Origin: Volvariella volvacea V23
Taxonomy: Eukaryota > Basidiomycota > Agaricomycetes > Agaricales > Pluteaceae
Length of the DNA: 64,000 nucleotides
Direction of reading: 5' to 3'
NCBI GenBank assembly: GCA_000349905.1
Contig: KB722736.1
Coordinates: 527,472-591,471, forward strand
Each line of letters opens with the position of its first letter. Within the stretch, counting starts at the first letter, position 1. The translations under genes and the position numbers were made by a program. A model generated the notes under the pieces. It was given only the letters and a program-made list of their open reading frames with translations, was not told the origin of the DNA and ran no database searches. Below are positions 1 through 11,989 of the stretch, piece by piece.

Positions 1-2627
1 CTACTGCTCCCGCCCCCGTCCCGACGCCCCCGGGCAGCCCCATCTGCTGTGCCTGCTGCTGCTGCTGCATCCTCACCCACGCCTCGACCTCCCGCACACT
101 CACGCCGTCGTTCACCACCTTCCCGAGATCCTTCCCGCGGTCCGCCTCGACGATGACCAGATCCCCGACCTTGATCTCCATCCCCGGGTCGACGCTATAA
201 AATATATCCGTGCGGCCCGCCTTGAACTCGACGATGTACAAAGGCCACGAGGGCGGCACGGCGTGCAGGGGGAGGCCTTTGCCCAGGTCGGAGAGGGCGG
301 GGTGCGGGAGCTGGGACTGTTGGGCTTGTTGTTGCGCTGCCTGTTGTTGTTGTTGGAGGTGGTGGGCTTGGTGGACGAGGCCCGGGGGGGAAGCAAGACT
401 GGTAGGAGAGAGCAGCGACGACGTGGTCGGACTCGTGCTCGCGCTGAGCCCGTACTCCTGTCCGATGCCGGGGGACGACGCCTCCCCCGTCCCGTTTGCA
501 GGCGAATCTCTCCCAACGCCAGCTCCCTGTGTATACGCCTGAACTTGTGCCTGTGCTTGTGCCTGTGCATACGCCTGAGCCTGGGCATGCACCACCTCCG
601 TCGCCGCCGCCCGCTGCATCCCAGGCGGGTAATACGGGTGGTGATACACGCCTCCAATCCGGCCCCCCAGCCCGGGCTGCACGTTCGCGCTGGGCGAGAT
701 CGGCGAGGGCAACCCCCCCGCGCCAGCTCCGGCCGCAGAGGGCGCCCTGGCTCGCGTAAACGCCGCGGACCCGTTCTGGCCCAACACGTCCTTCTGCCCT
801 GCCGTTGCGGTAGCCGACCCGCTCCCGGTGCGCTGAGGGAGATACGGCTGCCCGGAGACCCCAAACCGCCCGTTCTCGCTCCCCGCTCCACCTATAACCG
901 GCGAGTCAAACACGCTCCTCGTCGTCGGCGACGCCGCGGCGCCCGTATCGATGGGCGACTCGCCCCTCTGCCTCGACGCGGCCGCATACGCGGTCGAGAT
1001 GTTGCTCAGGTTGATCGAGCCAAACGGCGTCATCAGGTCCTTGGACGCCGAGGTCATCAGCCCCGAGAGCGGAGGCGGGCTGCGCGACAGCGGGGCGTAG
1101 ATCGGGAGGGACGACGGCTGCGAGGGCGGGTACGCAGACTCTGCACCACCAGCACCCCGGAGCCCGTGTCCGTTGCTTGAGAGCTTGATCGTGCTAAAAT
1201 CCGCTACGAGGTCGTCTTCCGAGATTCGCAGGCCTCCGAGCCCGCCGCTCCCTCCACCACCACCAAGGGACCCAAGTCCGGCATGACCATTACCACCCGC
1301 TCCGCTCAGCCCACCGCTCCCAAACGCGCTGCTCCCAAACACACCCGAGCCCAGCCGCCCTCCAAACCCGGATCTGGCCGTACTCGCGGACCCCACAAAG
1401 TCGTCCGAGCCGTCCAACAGCGCGGACGATCCTATCCCCGCGGCCCCTGGAATTCCAATCCCACCTGCGCCTCCAACTCCTGCACCCGCACCACCTTGAA
1501 GAGTGTTCCTCCGCGGCTGGACGACGCTGACGCTGTGCCGTCGGCTGGCGGTGCCGCTCGCGCCCCCGGCGGCGACGGTCTCGTCCCGCGGGGGGTTCAT
1601 GCCCGCCCAGAGGTCGCGCGAGAGCGAGCCCTCGTCGAGCAGGATCTGGCCGACGTCCCGGACAAAGGGGGACATGTTATATCCGTCTGCAAAGCCCGCG
1701 CCGCCTGCATGACGCAATGCAGGGCAACATTGTCAGTTGCTCGTTATAGAAACAGAATGGAGAGGGTGGGACGTGCTTACCTGCGCCGCCGGGGGAGGAG
1801 GGGTTGAGGCTGCTGATGGGCGATCTGCCCAGTGTGCCGAGGGATCCGTACCGGCTCGCACCGGGGGGCTTGATGTCGCCATATCGATGGGGGGTGTTGA
1901 GTGCGTTGGAGAGGAAGGAGTCGTTGAAGCTCTGCATGGTGGGTGTCGTGGAGGTGGTGGAGAAATACGGACTGCCGATGGAGCCTGGGCCAAGACCGGG
2001 GCGGCTTGATGATGTGGCAGCGGCGAGTGATTGGGAGCGACTGCGAGTGAGATCCTGTGCGTATGTTCTACCTCGGGTAAATACAGAAGAAGTGGGTGTT
2101 CCGGCTGGTGGGTTTGCGGTGGCTGATTGGGTTGTTGGCGACATGGTGTCGTAGGCGTCCGAGAGGCCTTCTGATTCGTCGTCCTCAAAGGTGGATGGGA
2201 AGACGCGATCACGCATTGCGGTCGAGAACTGGTGGGACTGGTGGGTGGAGAAGGAAGAACTTCGGATTGGGACGGGAAGAGGGAGGCCGCTGGCGGTTGT
2301 TGCACGTGCACTAGCAGCGTTGGATAGACGGGAGTTGATCCATGGGCTGGTGGTCGATGGGGTGGTGGGGGTGAGGCTGGACGGGACGTGGTACTGCTGG
2401 GACGGCGAGGAGAAGAAGGGATGGGGATCGGCGGAGCTGCGAGGGGGCTGGCTAGCGGCACGGTGGTTGTGGAGGGTGCCGTTCTCGACGGTGGCCGCTG
2501 GAGTGGAGGCCTGGAATCTGTTTTTGCGGACGTCGTCCTCCGAGTTGAGGGAGACTTGTTGCGGGGGCCGGGGCGGGGACGGCGACTTTGCGGTCTGGTG
2601 GGGCGCGGGCTGCTCAGCGTCCGTCAT
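1..2627 (-). CDS. PSP1 C-terminal domain protein, 3' end cut by window edge
   Basis: Two exons on the minus strand: ATG at 2627, exon 1 down to 1781, intron 1705-1780 (GTAAGC...CAG, 76 nt), exon 2 from 1704 to the window edge with no stop. About 850 residues are visible. The first ~760 are low complexity, rich in Ser, Pro, Gly, Thr and Ala, with a Gln/Ala run. Then comes a compact segment (about 246 down to 80) with LYIVEFKAGRTDIFY and GDLVIVEADRGKDLGKVV, which is the start of the PSP1 C-terminal domain. Yeast Psp1 is a high-copy suppressor of DNA polymerase alpha mutants, and the domain is shared with bacterial YaaT-like proteins. The biochemical role in fungi is unclear. Exon 2 is much richer in G+C than exon 1 and the downstream DNA. 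Domain call firm; cellular role not. Confidence 0.8.
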
Positions 2628-4558
2628 GGAATGGCGCGAGGACTGAGTGGAGGCAATTTTGGATTGGGCGATGATCTAAGCGGTTGGTGCAGCAAAGACA
2701 AAGGCAGCGCTGCGTCTAGTGGATGTCTACTGGCGGGTAAAAGAACACGTCTCAGAGCAGGCGCAGGCAAAACGAGAAAGCACGGACATTGTCTACAGTG
2801 GCTGCAGCGTGGACGAGCAGAGGTGAGTGTGGGGTAAAGACAAGGAGCTGACCAGGACCCCGTCCACCGTGTTTTCTCCCACCAGCTGCACGTGGCGCTT
2901 CTCACCCCGCTTTGTGGGGTGCTCAAAGGCAATCGAAATCTGGAACAGTCCCAGCCCAGTCCATGGAGCCTTCCTCTCCTGGCTCTCCCGCGTCAGCTGC
3001 TCTTCCCGCCACAGCTCTATTCCAATCGTCTGCTCGGCGGATTCCGTGGACTCTGCTTTCGTTCGCGATTGTTTCCCATCACTGTCTGCTCTGCATGTGC
3101 TCAAGATCAGGGCGGACCACCTGGACGTCTCGTAAGATCACCTCTTGCCGGAACTTTATCAAGGATGTGCCCTGCCCTTCACCCGCCAAGCAAGCACTCG
3201 TTTCACGACGTTCAATGTTAGACGCTGCTGCCACAACTCGGGGCGTGTTGGCAGTTTGCCGCAAGGAATTCCTCGTTGACGTTTCAGGGTCTGCGTTGTC
3301 TGCTCGCTCCTGCAACCGTCCAAGTTCTCAAGCTGGGTGCGTATATGCGCATACTCACGGAATGTTGGTGCAAATACAGACTCAGTCCGTCTTCTGTCTT
3401 TACAAGTATGCTGAATACTCACTGTTGATTTCATAGTACATCAACCATTCAATCGTCGCGCATATATGCGCATATATCATGGTCCTCGATGAGAATTTAG
3501 ACCAACTCTCCCTCGGCATCCACTCACGAGATCAAAAGAGGATACGTTCACCATCCCCGGTCGAGAACTGACCATAGAATATCGTCACAGGTCAATCTCG
3601 GATTGCTGGTCGTACTGGAATGTGATTGAATCACATTTGAATACAATCAGCAGTCGACAGAGCTCCGATGCCAGTGGTCCTGGTTATTGGCACGCGCCGT
3701 GCTCACAAGAAAGGTTGGTGAATCTCTGCTCGCCCAGCAACCTGGACATGTTGGCTAGGGGTGTGGCGGTGACAATAGCTGACACTGGCGGTTGCATGCA
3801 ATGTGCACACCAGAGCTCGATGGATTGAAGAGCAAAGCTCGACACCTCGATGCGACGGTAGCATAAACGCGTCTCCCAATGATCCTCGCCTGTCTTTTTG
3901 AACATGCGCTTTAGACCGGATGCTCCTGGTTTCGTTGATTGAAGGGCTAGAGATATCTCAAAGTATGTTAGATGGTCGGGTCTATATGCGCATGTACATG
4001 CTTGTTACATGGCCCTCAGGCGGTTTTTCTTTTTTTGTTGTCTTACTAATAACGAACGGGTTAATACCACGCTAAACCTACACTCGCTGTAGTCAGTTTA
4101 TCTCTAATTGTAGGTTTGGCTCATGAAGTGTGCACCCAGCCAATTCTCGGTGCCTGAATCCTTCAACTTCGACAGCACCTCAAAACGCACTCACTGGGCT
4201 ATAGACGATCAACTTTTTCGATTGAAACTGGCATTAGAAGCACGCGACAGAGAAACTCGAGGCTTGAACGAGCGTCCACAAAACAAAAAATGAGGTCCGG
4301 AGTGAAGTCACGTTCATTAACGTGAACAGTTGAAGGCACGCGTGGGCATATTGCACACATATGGCGTTTCAAGCACGATTGATATTGGGATTTTTTTTGT
4401 ATCAATAGAGGGAAGGCGATTGGAAAGCAAAGCTGGGTGTTTGCATCTCTGGTGAGACAGCCAGCAACCCGAAGCAAGAGACATGCCGTGGCAGTCAATT
4501 CGTGTAGACGTACCAACAAAATCCGATTAAAATTTCAGTGACCGGTTCTTGGTTTGTA
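2628..4558. other. intergenic, no supported gene; short palindromes
   Basis: Open frames here are short, overlap on both strands and resemble nothing I recognise. The left part should hold the promoter and 5' UTR of the PSP1-domain gene. The only structure I see is three copies of a TATGCGCATA-type palindrome core near 3344, 3462 and 3986. Confidence 0.5.
3462..3477. repeat. 16-bp perfect palindrome ATATATGCGCATATAT
   Basis: The sequence reads identically on both strands. The core TATGCGCATA recurs at 3344-3353, and ATGCGCAT recurs at 3986-3993. This could be a site for a dimeric DNA-binding protein or could be chance in AT-rich DNA. It lies about 835 bp upstream of the PSP1-domain gene start. 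Confidence 0.4.
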
Positions 4559-6085
4559 TCAACCTCGATTCATCTTGTTGTAACAAGCGATAATTCCGCC
4601 CATCTCCTGAAGCACATCCAGCAACGCTCGTCTTTCTGCCGTCTCTTTTCCTTCAAACGCAATCGTGACGTGTTTCAGGGGCTGTCGACAAGCTTCCCTG
4701 TAGGCCAAAATACCTTTGCAAAATCTGTTCGTCGAGGCCTTTGATATCCGCGACGCGTAATTGCAGAGTGCGAAGCCCTGGGTAGAATGACGCCGCAGAC
4801 TCCTGGCATGTAGTACAGGCATTGAAATCGCTGCGCCTTTGCATTTCGTGGATGCACTCGCACGAAGAGAGGTGGTTGAGGAACCGGATATGTGCGTCGG
4901 AGGTATTGAACGATAGTGCGTTCAACCCAGAAAGATGCGAAAAAAGGCCTACAAGGCCACCGGGAGACATGTCTGCACCAACAAAAGGAGTTTTTCATCG
5001 GATGGAGGAGACCTGTCGGTCATGAGAACAGAGAGAGGCAGCGTTGTTGTTTTCTCGCCCTATATTAAAGGTGAGGAATTTCAACGCCAGGCAAGTCCTT
5101 GGTAGGCAACAAGTAGGCATGTCCATCTTTGACTGCAGTGGAGTCAAGGTCCTGACCAGAAGTGGCAGTGAGGTGGGTAAATGAGAGGTGAGTTCGACTA
5201 GGATTTCGGAGAGATGCTGTGCAGCTACACGGGAGAGAAAATCTATGCAGTCTTCTGGAGCACTTTCAGACAGCTTGAGTCGTAAGAGGGAGGGGAGGGA
5301 GATCTGGCCAAGTGTGTGATTGGTGCTAGGTCTTGTCCTTGTATCCCGGAAGACAAATACCAAGTCCAACTCGCGAAGATTCGTGAGCGAGGACAGCATC
5401 TCGTAAAATCTCGGCATCGGCGGTATAGTCTCTGGATTTGGGTGAATGAACTGAAGCTCAGTTAAATCCTGAGAGAGTAGAGCCATATTGATGGTGCCGC
5501 CCGTGATTTTTAAAGACTGCAACTGAAATTCGGGCTTCCAGTGTTGACACAGCGCCCCGCAGTGGCGAAGCTCCAAAGACTTGAGCGGCGCTCTCGAAAA
5601 GTCGATGCCATAGTCCGGTCCCCAGCTTCTGCTGCCTATCGCTCCTTCCTGATAACCACTCAGCACGAGCGAAGAGACGCGGTGGACCTCGGGTGCCAGC
5701 AGGGACATGACCGCGTCGAAATAATCGGGTTCATCATAGGAACTCAGAGTCACGAGAGCGGGAGAGGAATGGACCAATCCAGTTGGCTGGAATTGCCGGA
5801 CAGGCTATGGTGGTCCAGAGAAGGGGATATCCCAGTGCTAACGTTCGCAGATCATGAGATACATGGGTAATGCGAATCCACCGGATCAATCTCCATTTCA
5901 CTGGCACCTCCGACTCCATGTGTTGATACTCTACCATAATCCGCAAGAGATGGTCTGCGGGGAGTCGTGAGACGGGTGCGAGTGCGTACGCGAAGTTGGA
6001 CGATTTGGGCTTCGAGTTTGGCGATTTCGTCGTCGATCTGAGCGCGCATGATTCTAATGTGTTGGCTTTCCTCGTTGGTCGACAT
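4559..6085 (-). pseudogene. F-box/LRR-like protein, broken copy
   Basis: The ATG at 6085 opens with a coiled-coil start (IDDEIAKLEAQIVQLR) matching the intact paralog at 8278. The homologous reading then changes frame near 5975-5993, just before the F-box (LAPVSRLPADHLLRIM). It shifts again near 5740-5770, meets an in-frame TGA at 4995-4997, and shifts a third time near 4720-4735 before ending at 4559. No GT...AG pair of plausible length removes these breaks; gaps of about 40 nt or less would be needed. The frames together cover the whole length of the paralog, including the C-terminal Cys-x2-Cys segment (CTTCQ). I infer a full-length copy lost by point mutations. Its ATG lies about 555 bp from the divergent neighbour at 6641. 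Sequencing errors could explain one break but hardly four. Confidence 0.75.
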
Positions 6086-6640
6086 GGGCGAATGGGTTTT
6101 TTTGATTGTCCCTATGGAGTGGCGTGTTCTGGATCAGATAAGATGACGCTCATGTCATGTTTTCCTGTATGTAGCATACAGCCAACCAGTAACGCACCTC
6201 TTGAAATTTGCAAAAGGTGTACTATAATATCTACTCCGTTCGGTATAATGGTAGGTTCTCAGATACCGCTAGTGATTATTTTGATGTCGGGGTTTGGCAA
6301 TCAGCATTCCATATACTGTTCAACACCACGAGACTGGAGGAAAGGCGCCTTTTGGGCTGCTGGTTCAGTAATTTGCTGTCGACTTGGGCGCAATGACATG
6401 TTGGGTTTCTATTTTCACAAAAAGACACGCTCTGGTCACGGCAGCAAGGCTACAATGTACGTCCAGGAAGTGGTGCAACACCGGCCAAAGTTCGTAGGGA
6501 ATGTGGGAGCCTGGTCGAAGTAATTGTTCACTTTCGGCGATGCCTGACCCTGGATGATTCCGTCCAGCTGACACTGCCCCCCGTGCAGCCTCCAATCTAC
6601 CACATCCCCCATCCTCCAACCTGATACAAACACTGTGGCC
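6086..6640. other. intergenic between divergent F-box copies
   Basis: A 555-bp spacer between two head-to-head F-box copies. Both promoters should lie here. I see no convincing TATA box and no third gene. Confidence 0.5.
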
Positions 6641-8065
6641 ATGCAAGAGGACGACAGTGTCGAACGTCAAAGAATCGATGAAGAGATCACCAGGTTAGAA
6701 GCTCAAATCGCCCAACTTCGTCGCCGTCGAAATCAGCTTGCTCCCATCATGCGCCCTCCTGCCGACGTCCTCTGCGAAATTATGAAGAAACTACCGGAGA
6801 ATAACGGCCTTATCGATAGAATTCAAGTTTTATGGGTTTCCCATCATTTGCGAACTCTTGCTCTGCAGTACCCTGTCCTTTGGACCTCCATTTCTCTTCC
6901 CTCAACCACGCCCCTCTGTGCCGAGTTCCTGGCTCTTTCTCAATCTACTCCCCTCGCAATAGAAATACAACGCACCAGGTTTGATCATGAATATTGGGTA
7001 AAGGCCATACCCTTATTGTCAGAGGTAGTAGGCCGAGTCACAGCCCTCTCTTGTCGGCGCCTAGATTAGAGGGTACCTGTCAAGTTGGACTTCTCTTCAT
7101 CCCCGCTACAGACCTTGGCGGTTGATCGATGTGGTAGACTATATGGGCCATGGAAGTCCACACCAAATTTGCGAAATCTGACTTCGCTCACACTTCGTAA
7201 ACCCCGCTCCGATTTTGCTCCCCCGTTGCCAGAGTTCTATGACACACACACTTCCTTGACACGCCTTCGTCATCTTTCCTTGGATCAAGTCCTTTCGGCA
7301 CTGACGACAGGGGGGAAGACGGACGATCCTCCTTCTGACGCCGTCATCTCGTTGCCATCCCTAATTTCTCTCGAGTTATCATGGGAACCATTGGGGGAGT
7401 GCATCAGGTTCCTCAATTGTGCAGTTTTTCCGCTGCTTACTCGACTGAACATCGCCTTCGTCTCCATTTTCGCATTTCTAGTACCCCTCCAAGAGGCCCT
7501 AAGCGGTGTTTGGGCTAAAAGCTCCATTTTCAGCGTTCACAACACATCGCATGGCAATTTGAGGCTGCATATTACCGCAGGGAGTTTTATGGATTACGAA
7601 CGTTCTAGTCTCCACGCATATTCAGGCGACGAGCGCTTTTTAAGCATTCAATGGTTGCCCTAGTGGTATTGGGTTTCAGAGGATCAGCCATCAGCCTTTT
7701 TGCAAACGCTCCCTCTTGACTCATACACGTTACAGTCCATCGCACTACAAGGTTGCGGTTTCGCCACTAGTGATTTCGAAGTGGCCATCAGCTCGACCTG
7801 GTCTGTTCCTGAGGTGATGATTTTGCGGGGTAAACCAATATACATTGCGTTTCCCACTACACCCTGTGCAATTTGCCAAGATGGCATCATTTCGACCATT
7901 CCCAATATTCGCGTTTTGGTCCTTGAACCATATAGTGATATAGACCTCCCAGAGATCAGGTATTCGATACAAAACTTCCTGGAACAGAGAAGTGCTTGCA
8001 GTCGACCTATCGAAAGAGTTGATGTTATTGATGCAAAAGGCATCGTGTTGGAATCATATACATAG
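6641..8065 (+). pseudogene. F-box/LRR-like protein with two in-frame TAG codons
   Basis: One continuous frame runs from ATG 6641 to the stop at 8063-8065, about 475 codons. It is interrupted only by TAG at 7067-7069 and TAG at 7661-7663. Both sides of each TAG align with the intact paralog at 8278 (for example CRRLD then VKLDFSSSPLQ, matching CRLLEADS then LKLDFSASPLE). The N-terminus has the family coiled coil and an F-box-like segment (APIMRPPADVLCEIM, HHLRTLALQYPVLWTSI). F-box proteins are the substrate-binding subunits of SCF ubiquitin ligases. There is no frameshift over 1.4 kb, so inactivation looks recent. Readthrough at two TAGs is possible but unlikely. I chose ATG 6641 because the frame just upstream has only a GTG. 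Confidence 0.75.
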
Positions 8066-8277
8066 GAACCCCAGAAAGAGTGATTCTGGGGCAGTAGCCC
8101 AATAATATGGAAGGACATCTGTGGATTAGAAGTTCTTCCTTTGCCTCCTCCATCGTATAAATGTGTACAAATCCCATCGTCTTCAATCTGCCTCATATGC
8201 CCCTGTTTCAAAGGTGTGACATTTTCACCGTCTAGGTTTGCTTTCACCTCTGTGCTGCTAACATCAGTCTCCAAGAC

Positions 8278-9792
8278 ATGGATACAGAACGCAATAGAAT
8301 CGACGAGGAGATCGCTGGACTCGAAGCACAAATCGTGCAACTTCGCCGTCGCCGAAATGCTCTCGCACCCATTCTGAGGCTTCCTGCCGACATACTCTGG
8401 AAAGTTATGATGGAGCTACCCGACACTGGCGACTTGTCGGATCGAGTTCAAATCAGCAGGGTTTCATACCACCTTCGCGAGCTCGCTTTGCAATACCCTT
8501 CCCTGTGGACCACTATCTCTCTCCCAATAACCACCCCGACCTTGGTTGGTGGGTTCATCACTCGTTCTCGACTGGCCCCCCTTGAAATCAATATAACGTA
8601 CCCGTTCGCCAAGAGAACCTATTGGGATCAAGTTGCACCCTCTATAGCCCAGGCGATGGACCGAGTCACATCCCTCGCTTGTCGACTTCTCGAAGCGGAC
8701 TCATCCTTTGGCTTGAAGCTCGACTTCTCTGCATCTCCGTTGGAGGTGTTGGATGTGTACAGATGCGGGAAATTATATGGGCCTTGGGACGCCATTCCCA
8801 ATTTGCAGAATCTGACTACGCTCAAACTTGCAAGGCCGAATCCTAGGATTGCACCCACTGTATCAGAGTTCTATGATACCCTTTCTTCCTTATCCCGCCT
8901 TCGCCACCTCGCCTTAGAGGAAGTCCTTTCTGCACTAAGAGAGAAGACGGCGGTCTCTTCTTCTAACCTCGTTCTTTCATTGATGTCCCTTACTTCCCTC
9001 GAATTATCGGAAGAATCTACGGAAGAGTGCATTAGATTCGTCAACTGCGCAGGTTTCCCGCTACTCCAGCAGTTGAACGTCTCATTCAAATCGTCGGCAG
9101 GATTGCTGCCTCTTCTTGAAGAGAGCTTGGTCAAGGTCTGGGACAGGACATCCATCTTCGACACTTGTGGTCTACCTCATCAAGAACTCAAGTTGGAGGT
9201 TACTGCGGGTAGAGCCGTTGCTTCTGAAGATTCGATTATCGAGCTTTACGCTGGGGACAGGTGTGCATTGAGTCTTCGATGGAAGCCTCGTCGGGTAGAG
9301 ACACAGGAAGATCGGCCATCCTCCATTCTGCGGACGCTTCCTCTTGGTGAATGCCAACTGCAGTCCCTCAAACTAGCTGGCTGGGGTTTTGACGCCTACG
9401 TAGAGGATATTGAGGCGATTGCTAATTTGATTTCCCCCGGACCTGAAGTGTTGATCCTCCGCGACAGACCGGCATGTTTATTTTCCCCTCCAACAGCCAG
9501 TTCATGCCAGCACGTCGCCGCTGCCCATTGGGCGCCTGATGGTGAAAGTCAACAGCCGGTACCAAATTTACCCTGCGCGCTCTGTCAAGATTTTCTTGTT
9601 TATGCCTTTCCTAACCTCCGTGTTGTGGTTCTTGACTTGGGCAGTCGTCAGGTCTCTCCGGGGACTGGAACCTTGATTAATGCTTTTCTTGAGCATAGGA
9701 AAGCGCATGGACGACCACTCGAAAAGGTTGACTTGCAGTTGATTGGTTCCAAGGGAGCCATATCCATAGGGGTTGAGGACCTGGTAAATTAA
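8278..9792 (+). CDS. F-box domain protein, intact member of the trio
   Basis: Single exon, 504 residues. Residues 3-27 form a short coiled coil (IDEEIAGLEAQIVQLRRRR). An F-box-like domain follows at about 28-75 (APILRLPADILWKVMMELP ... HLRELALQYPSLWTTI), then a leucine-rich repeat-like region with blocks such as LSRLRHLALEEV and LMSLTSLELSEES. Near the C-terminus is a Cys-x2-Cys pair (LPCALCQD). Such proteins are thought to bind Skp1 through the F-box and recruit targets to SCF ubiquitin ligases through the repeats; the target here is unknown. The family is greatly expanded in Agaricomycetes. Two broken paralogs lie immediately upstream, so this is the surviving copy of a local array. Product class firm; role inferred. 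Confidence 0.85.
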   Translation: MDTERNRIDEEIAGLEAQIVQLRRRRNALAPILRLPADILWKVMMELPDTGDLSDRVQISRVSYHLRELALQYPSLWTTISLPITTPTLVGGFITRSRLAPLEINITYPFAKRTYWDQVAPSIAQAMDRVTSLACRLLEADSSFGLKLDFSASPLEVLDVYRCGKLYGPWDAIPNLQNLTTLKLARPNPRIAPTVSEFYDTLSSLSRLRHLALEEVLSALREKTAVSSSNLVLSLMSLTSLELSEESTEECIRFVNCAGFPLLQQLNVSFKSSAGLLPLLEESLVKVWDRTSIFDTCGLPHQELKLEVTAGRAVASEDSIIELYAGDRCALSLRWKPRRVETQEDRPSSILRTLPLGECQLQSLKLAGWGFDAYVEDIEAIANLISPGPEVLILRDRPACLFSPPTASSCQHVAAAHWAPDGESQQPVPNLPCALCQDFLVYAFPNLRVVVLDLGSRQVSPGTGTLINAFLEHRKAHGRPLEKVDLQLIGSKGAISIGVEDLVN

Positions 9793-11900
9793 CGTCTGTT
9801 GGAACACTGGCTCGGTAGGACACGTCGTATATGGGTAGACGACCATCATTATTATCATTTTCGTTGATGCCTGGTGCCTGTGAACAATGCAAGAGTGTAT
9901 TCGTGTGTTTACCCATTCACTCTAGAACACAATATTTTTGTTATTTAAAGTTCGAAAGTCGCGTTGGTGACTGCATACTATTTTCTTGCGTATAGAGATG
10001 TGGCATCCCTGTGTCTGCAGCTAATACAGCAAGTGCCAATCGACCCATATGAATAAGTGTGGTGTAATCTGGCAGACAAATTGATTCTACAGGTACTTTT
10101 CACGTTCACTGGCCTGACCCGTGTTGGGCATCTTACCTCTTCCGGATAACATTCGGAATCAACGATTGAATTATCACAAATAGTAGCACCAAAATCAAGA
10201 CGTGTACACCATAGCAAACCGTGCCATCACAAGCCTATAGGTGGTACCGTCCCAGCAGTTACCCGGAGCCACTTTGGTTGCCCCCACCCTACTCCGACAG
10301 CCTTCATCCCTCGCTTCACATATTCTTTATCTTTTCCTAGCCCTATGGAGCCCTTTATGCAATGCACAGTAACATATACTATGCAACTTTTGTACCTGAT
10401 GTCTTTTACGGACTGAGTCCGTATATTAATGCAAGTGTACTGCCTACTATGGCACTCAGGATGTCAGCAAGGGTAGGAAGGAAGTGGTAGCTTCTAAGGT
10501 GCTCACCCAGGTGTTTCACCAATGCCCTGCTCTGCACATCGCGGGTATAGAGATGGAGAGGGCATTGTATGTCTGAAGTGTCGTGTACATTCTGCTTGTT
10601 GTTTGCTGATCTGTGGGACCGGGATTAGTGCATGTCGCGTGCAGCCCTTCACGGGGATGTTTCTCGGACTCTTGGGAAGACTTAAAAATGGGTCCAGTGG
10701 CTTTTTCGATAAGAGCACACACAAACGTTGCTCGTACACCACCCCCTTTCCCTGGTAAACGTTCCTGAAGGTCCTATTTGCATCTGAGGGCGTAGTGACG
10801 CCGCTGTCTCGACGGAGCAAAAGAACATCAAATTCGAAGAACTATCGTTCATATCCGAACTTCGCAATTTGATCCCGACACAGCCCGAAGAAGCTGCAAT
10901 TTCAGGTACCTAAATCACTAATAGAGGTGACTGGGGAAAAGAAGGCTTGAAAAGTAAGCAGCCGGGTCGGCGTTCTCACCAACCTTACATTTCGTTGCCC
11001 TTCAACCCACTCGGAGAGCTTCTTCCGTTGGAAGCTTGATAACGGGAGCAGAATGCGACTTGAAGGGAGCCGTTTTTGAGCTCCCCGAATGTGAAGATGT
11101 CACGGCATTTTGCTTTCGTTCTTCAGGTGACCCATCCCCTTGTGTAAAAGCTAGTAAAGTCTCACCAGCACAACTGACTGTGCTGATGGCGCACGGCTTG
11201 TGTTTGGTTGGTCGAGAACTTGCCTCGGCAATTGCCGAAGTGGCAATCAGCCAAACCGGCGCTCACCTTGGCGCTCACCTTCTGGCCCAGGTTCTACCAT
11301 GGCACATTCTCCTTTGGTTCATCGGTGAAATAAGCGGTGGTAGTGATGCCATTTAATCATCTGATACTGAAGAATGCGAAGTTTCGCATCTACAAGCTGG
11401 CTTGGTACAGTGTCATATGCTGAGTATACGTAAAAAGGGTCTGACAGTGTAACGGAAACTACCTCCAGTTCCTTGATCTGCGTCGGACCAAGCGGGTGCG
11501 AGTGTCCTCTCAGCTGCATCTGGTGTTGTATCCCAGAGCTACAAAGGAACTCCAACCACTGCCGTTACACTTGCCAGGAGACACACTGCTCTTCTCGCTA
11601 CTTATATCCGTTAGTCCGTGAGGGATTTCCCTCATGATGAGCATGCAAATGGATGTCCTTCTCCTCGGCGCCCATCAGTGATTTTGAAAAACACGCCAAC
11701 AGTTGTGTCCCTAAATGTCGTTGACAGCGGCTGTAAACGGTGAGAAGATTGTCCTACGTTCATTAGGGGTCTTTCCTAAAACTGATAATCGGCGTTTTCG
11801 ACGATTAAACAGACATTACAGTTCTTCTGTTGCACATGGATGCTCAAGTTCTCTTGGTTATGGCCACTGACCATTTTCCGTGGTCGTCGCAGAAAATAGG
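9793..11900. other. intergenic, no supported gene
   Basis: About 2.1 kb with only short overlapping frames on both strands, none with a recognisable domain or believable intron pattern. The longest (11036-11356, 106 codons) has no protein-like features. The right end leads into the TATA box of the secreted-protein gene at 11990. Confidence 0.5.
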
Positions 11901-11908
11901 TATAAAAA
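11901..11908 (+). promoter_or_regulatory. TATA box (TATAAAAA) of the secreted protein gene
   Basis: TATAAAAA begins 89 nt upstream of the ATG at 11990. The inverted paralog has the same octamer at almost the same distance, and the words around it are alike (GGTATAAAAACC in both). Conservation across the duplicates supports a working core promoter. Confidence 0.6.
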
Positions 11909-11989
11909 CCTAGGAAAGTGAGGCTGGTAGCTCTCCAACTGGTTTTCCAGTCCTCAATTCAGCCTCACAACAGCTGCAGCACACCGAGA

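Noticed and set aside
263..1180. Plus-strand 305-codon frame opposite the PSP1-domain gene
   Set aside because: Arg-rich, low-complexity translation typical of the antisense of a GC-rich coding exon; the minus strand encodes the PSP1 domain.
1733..2461. Minus-strand 242-codon frame overlapping exon 1 of the PSP1-domain gene in another phase
   Set aside because: Pro/Ser-rich shadow of exon 1; it does not join the PSP1 domain frame through the intron.
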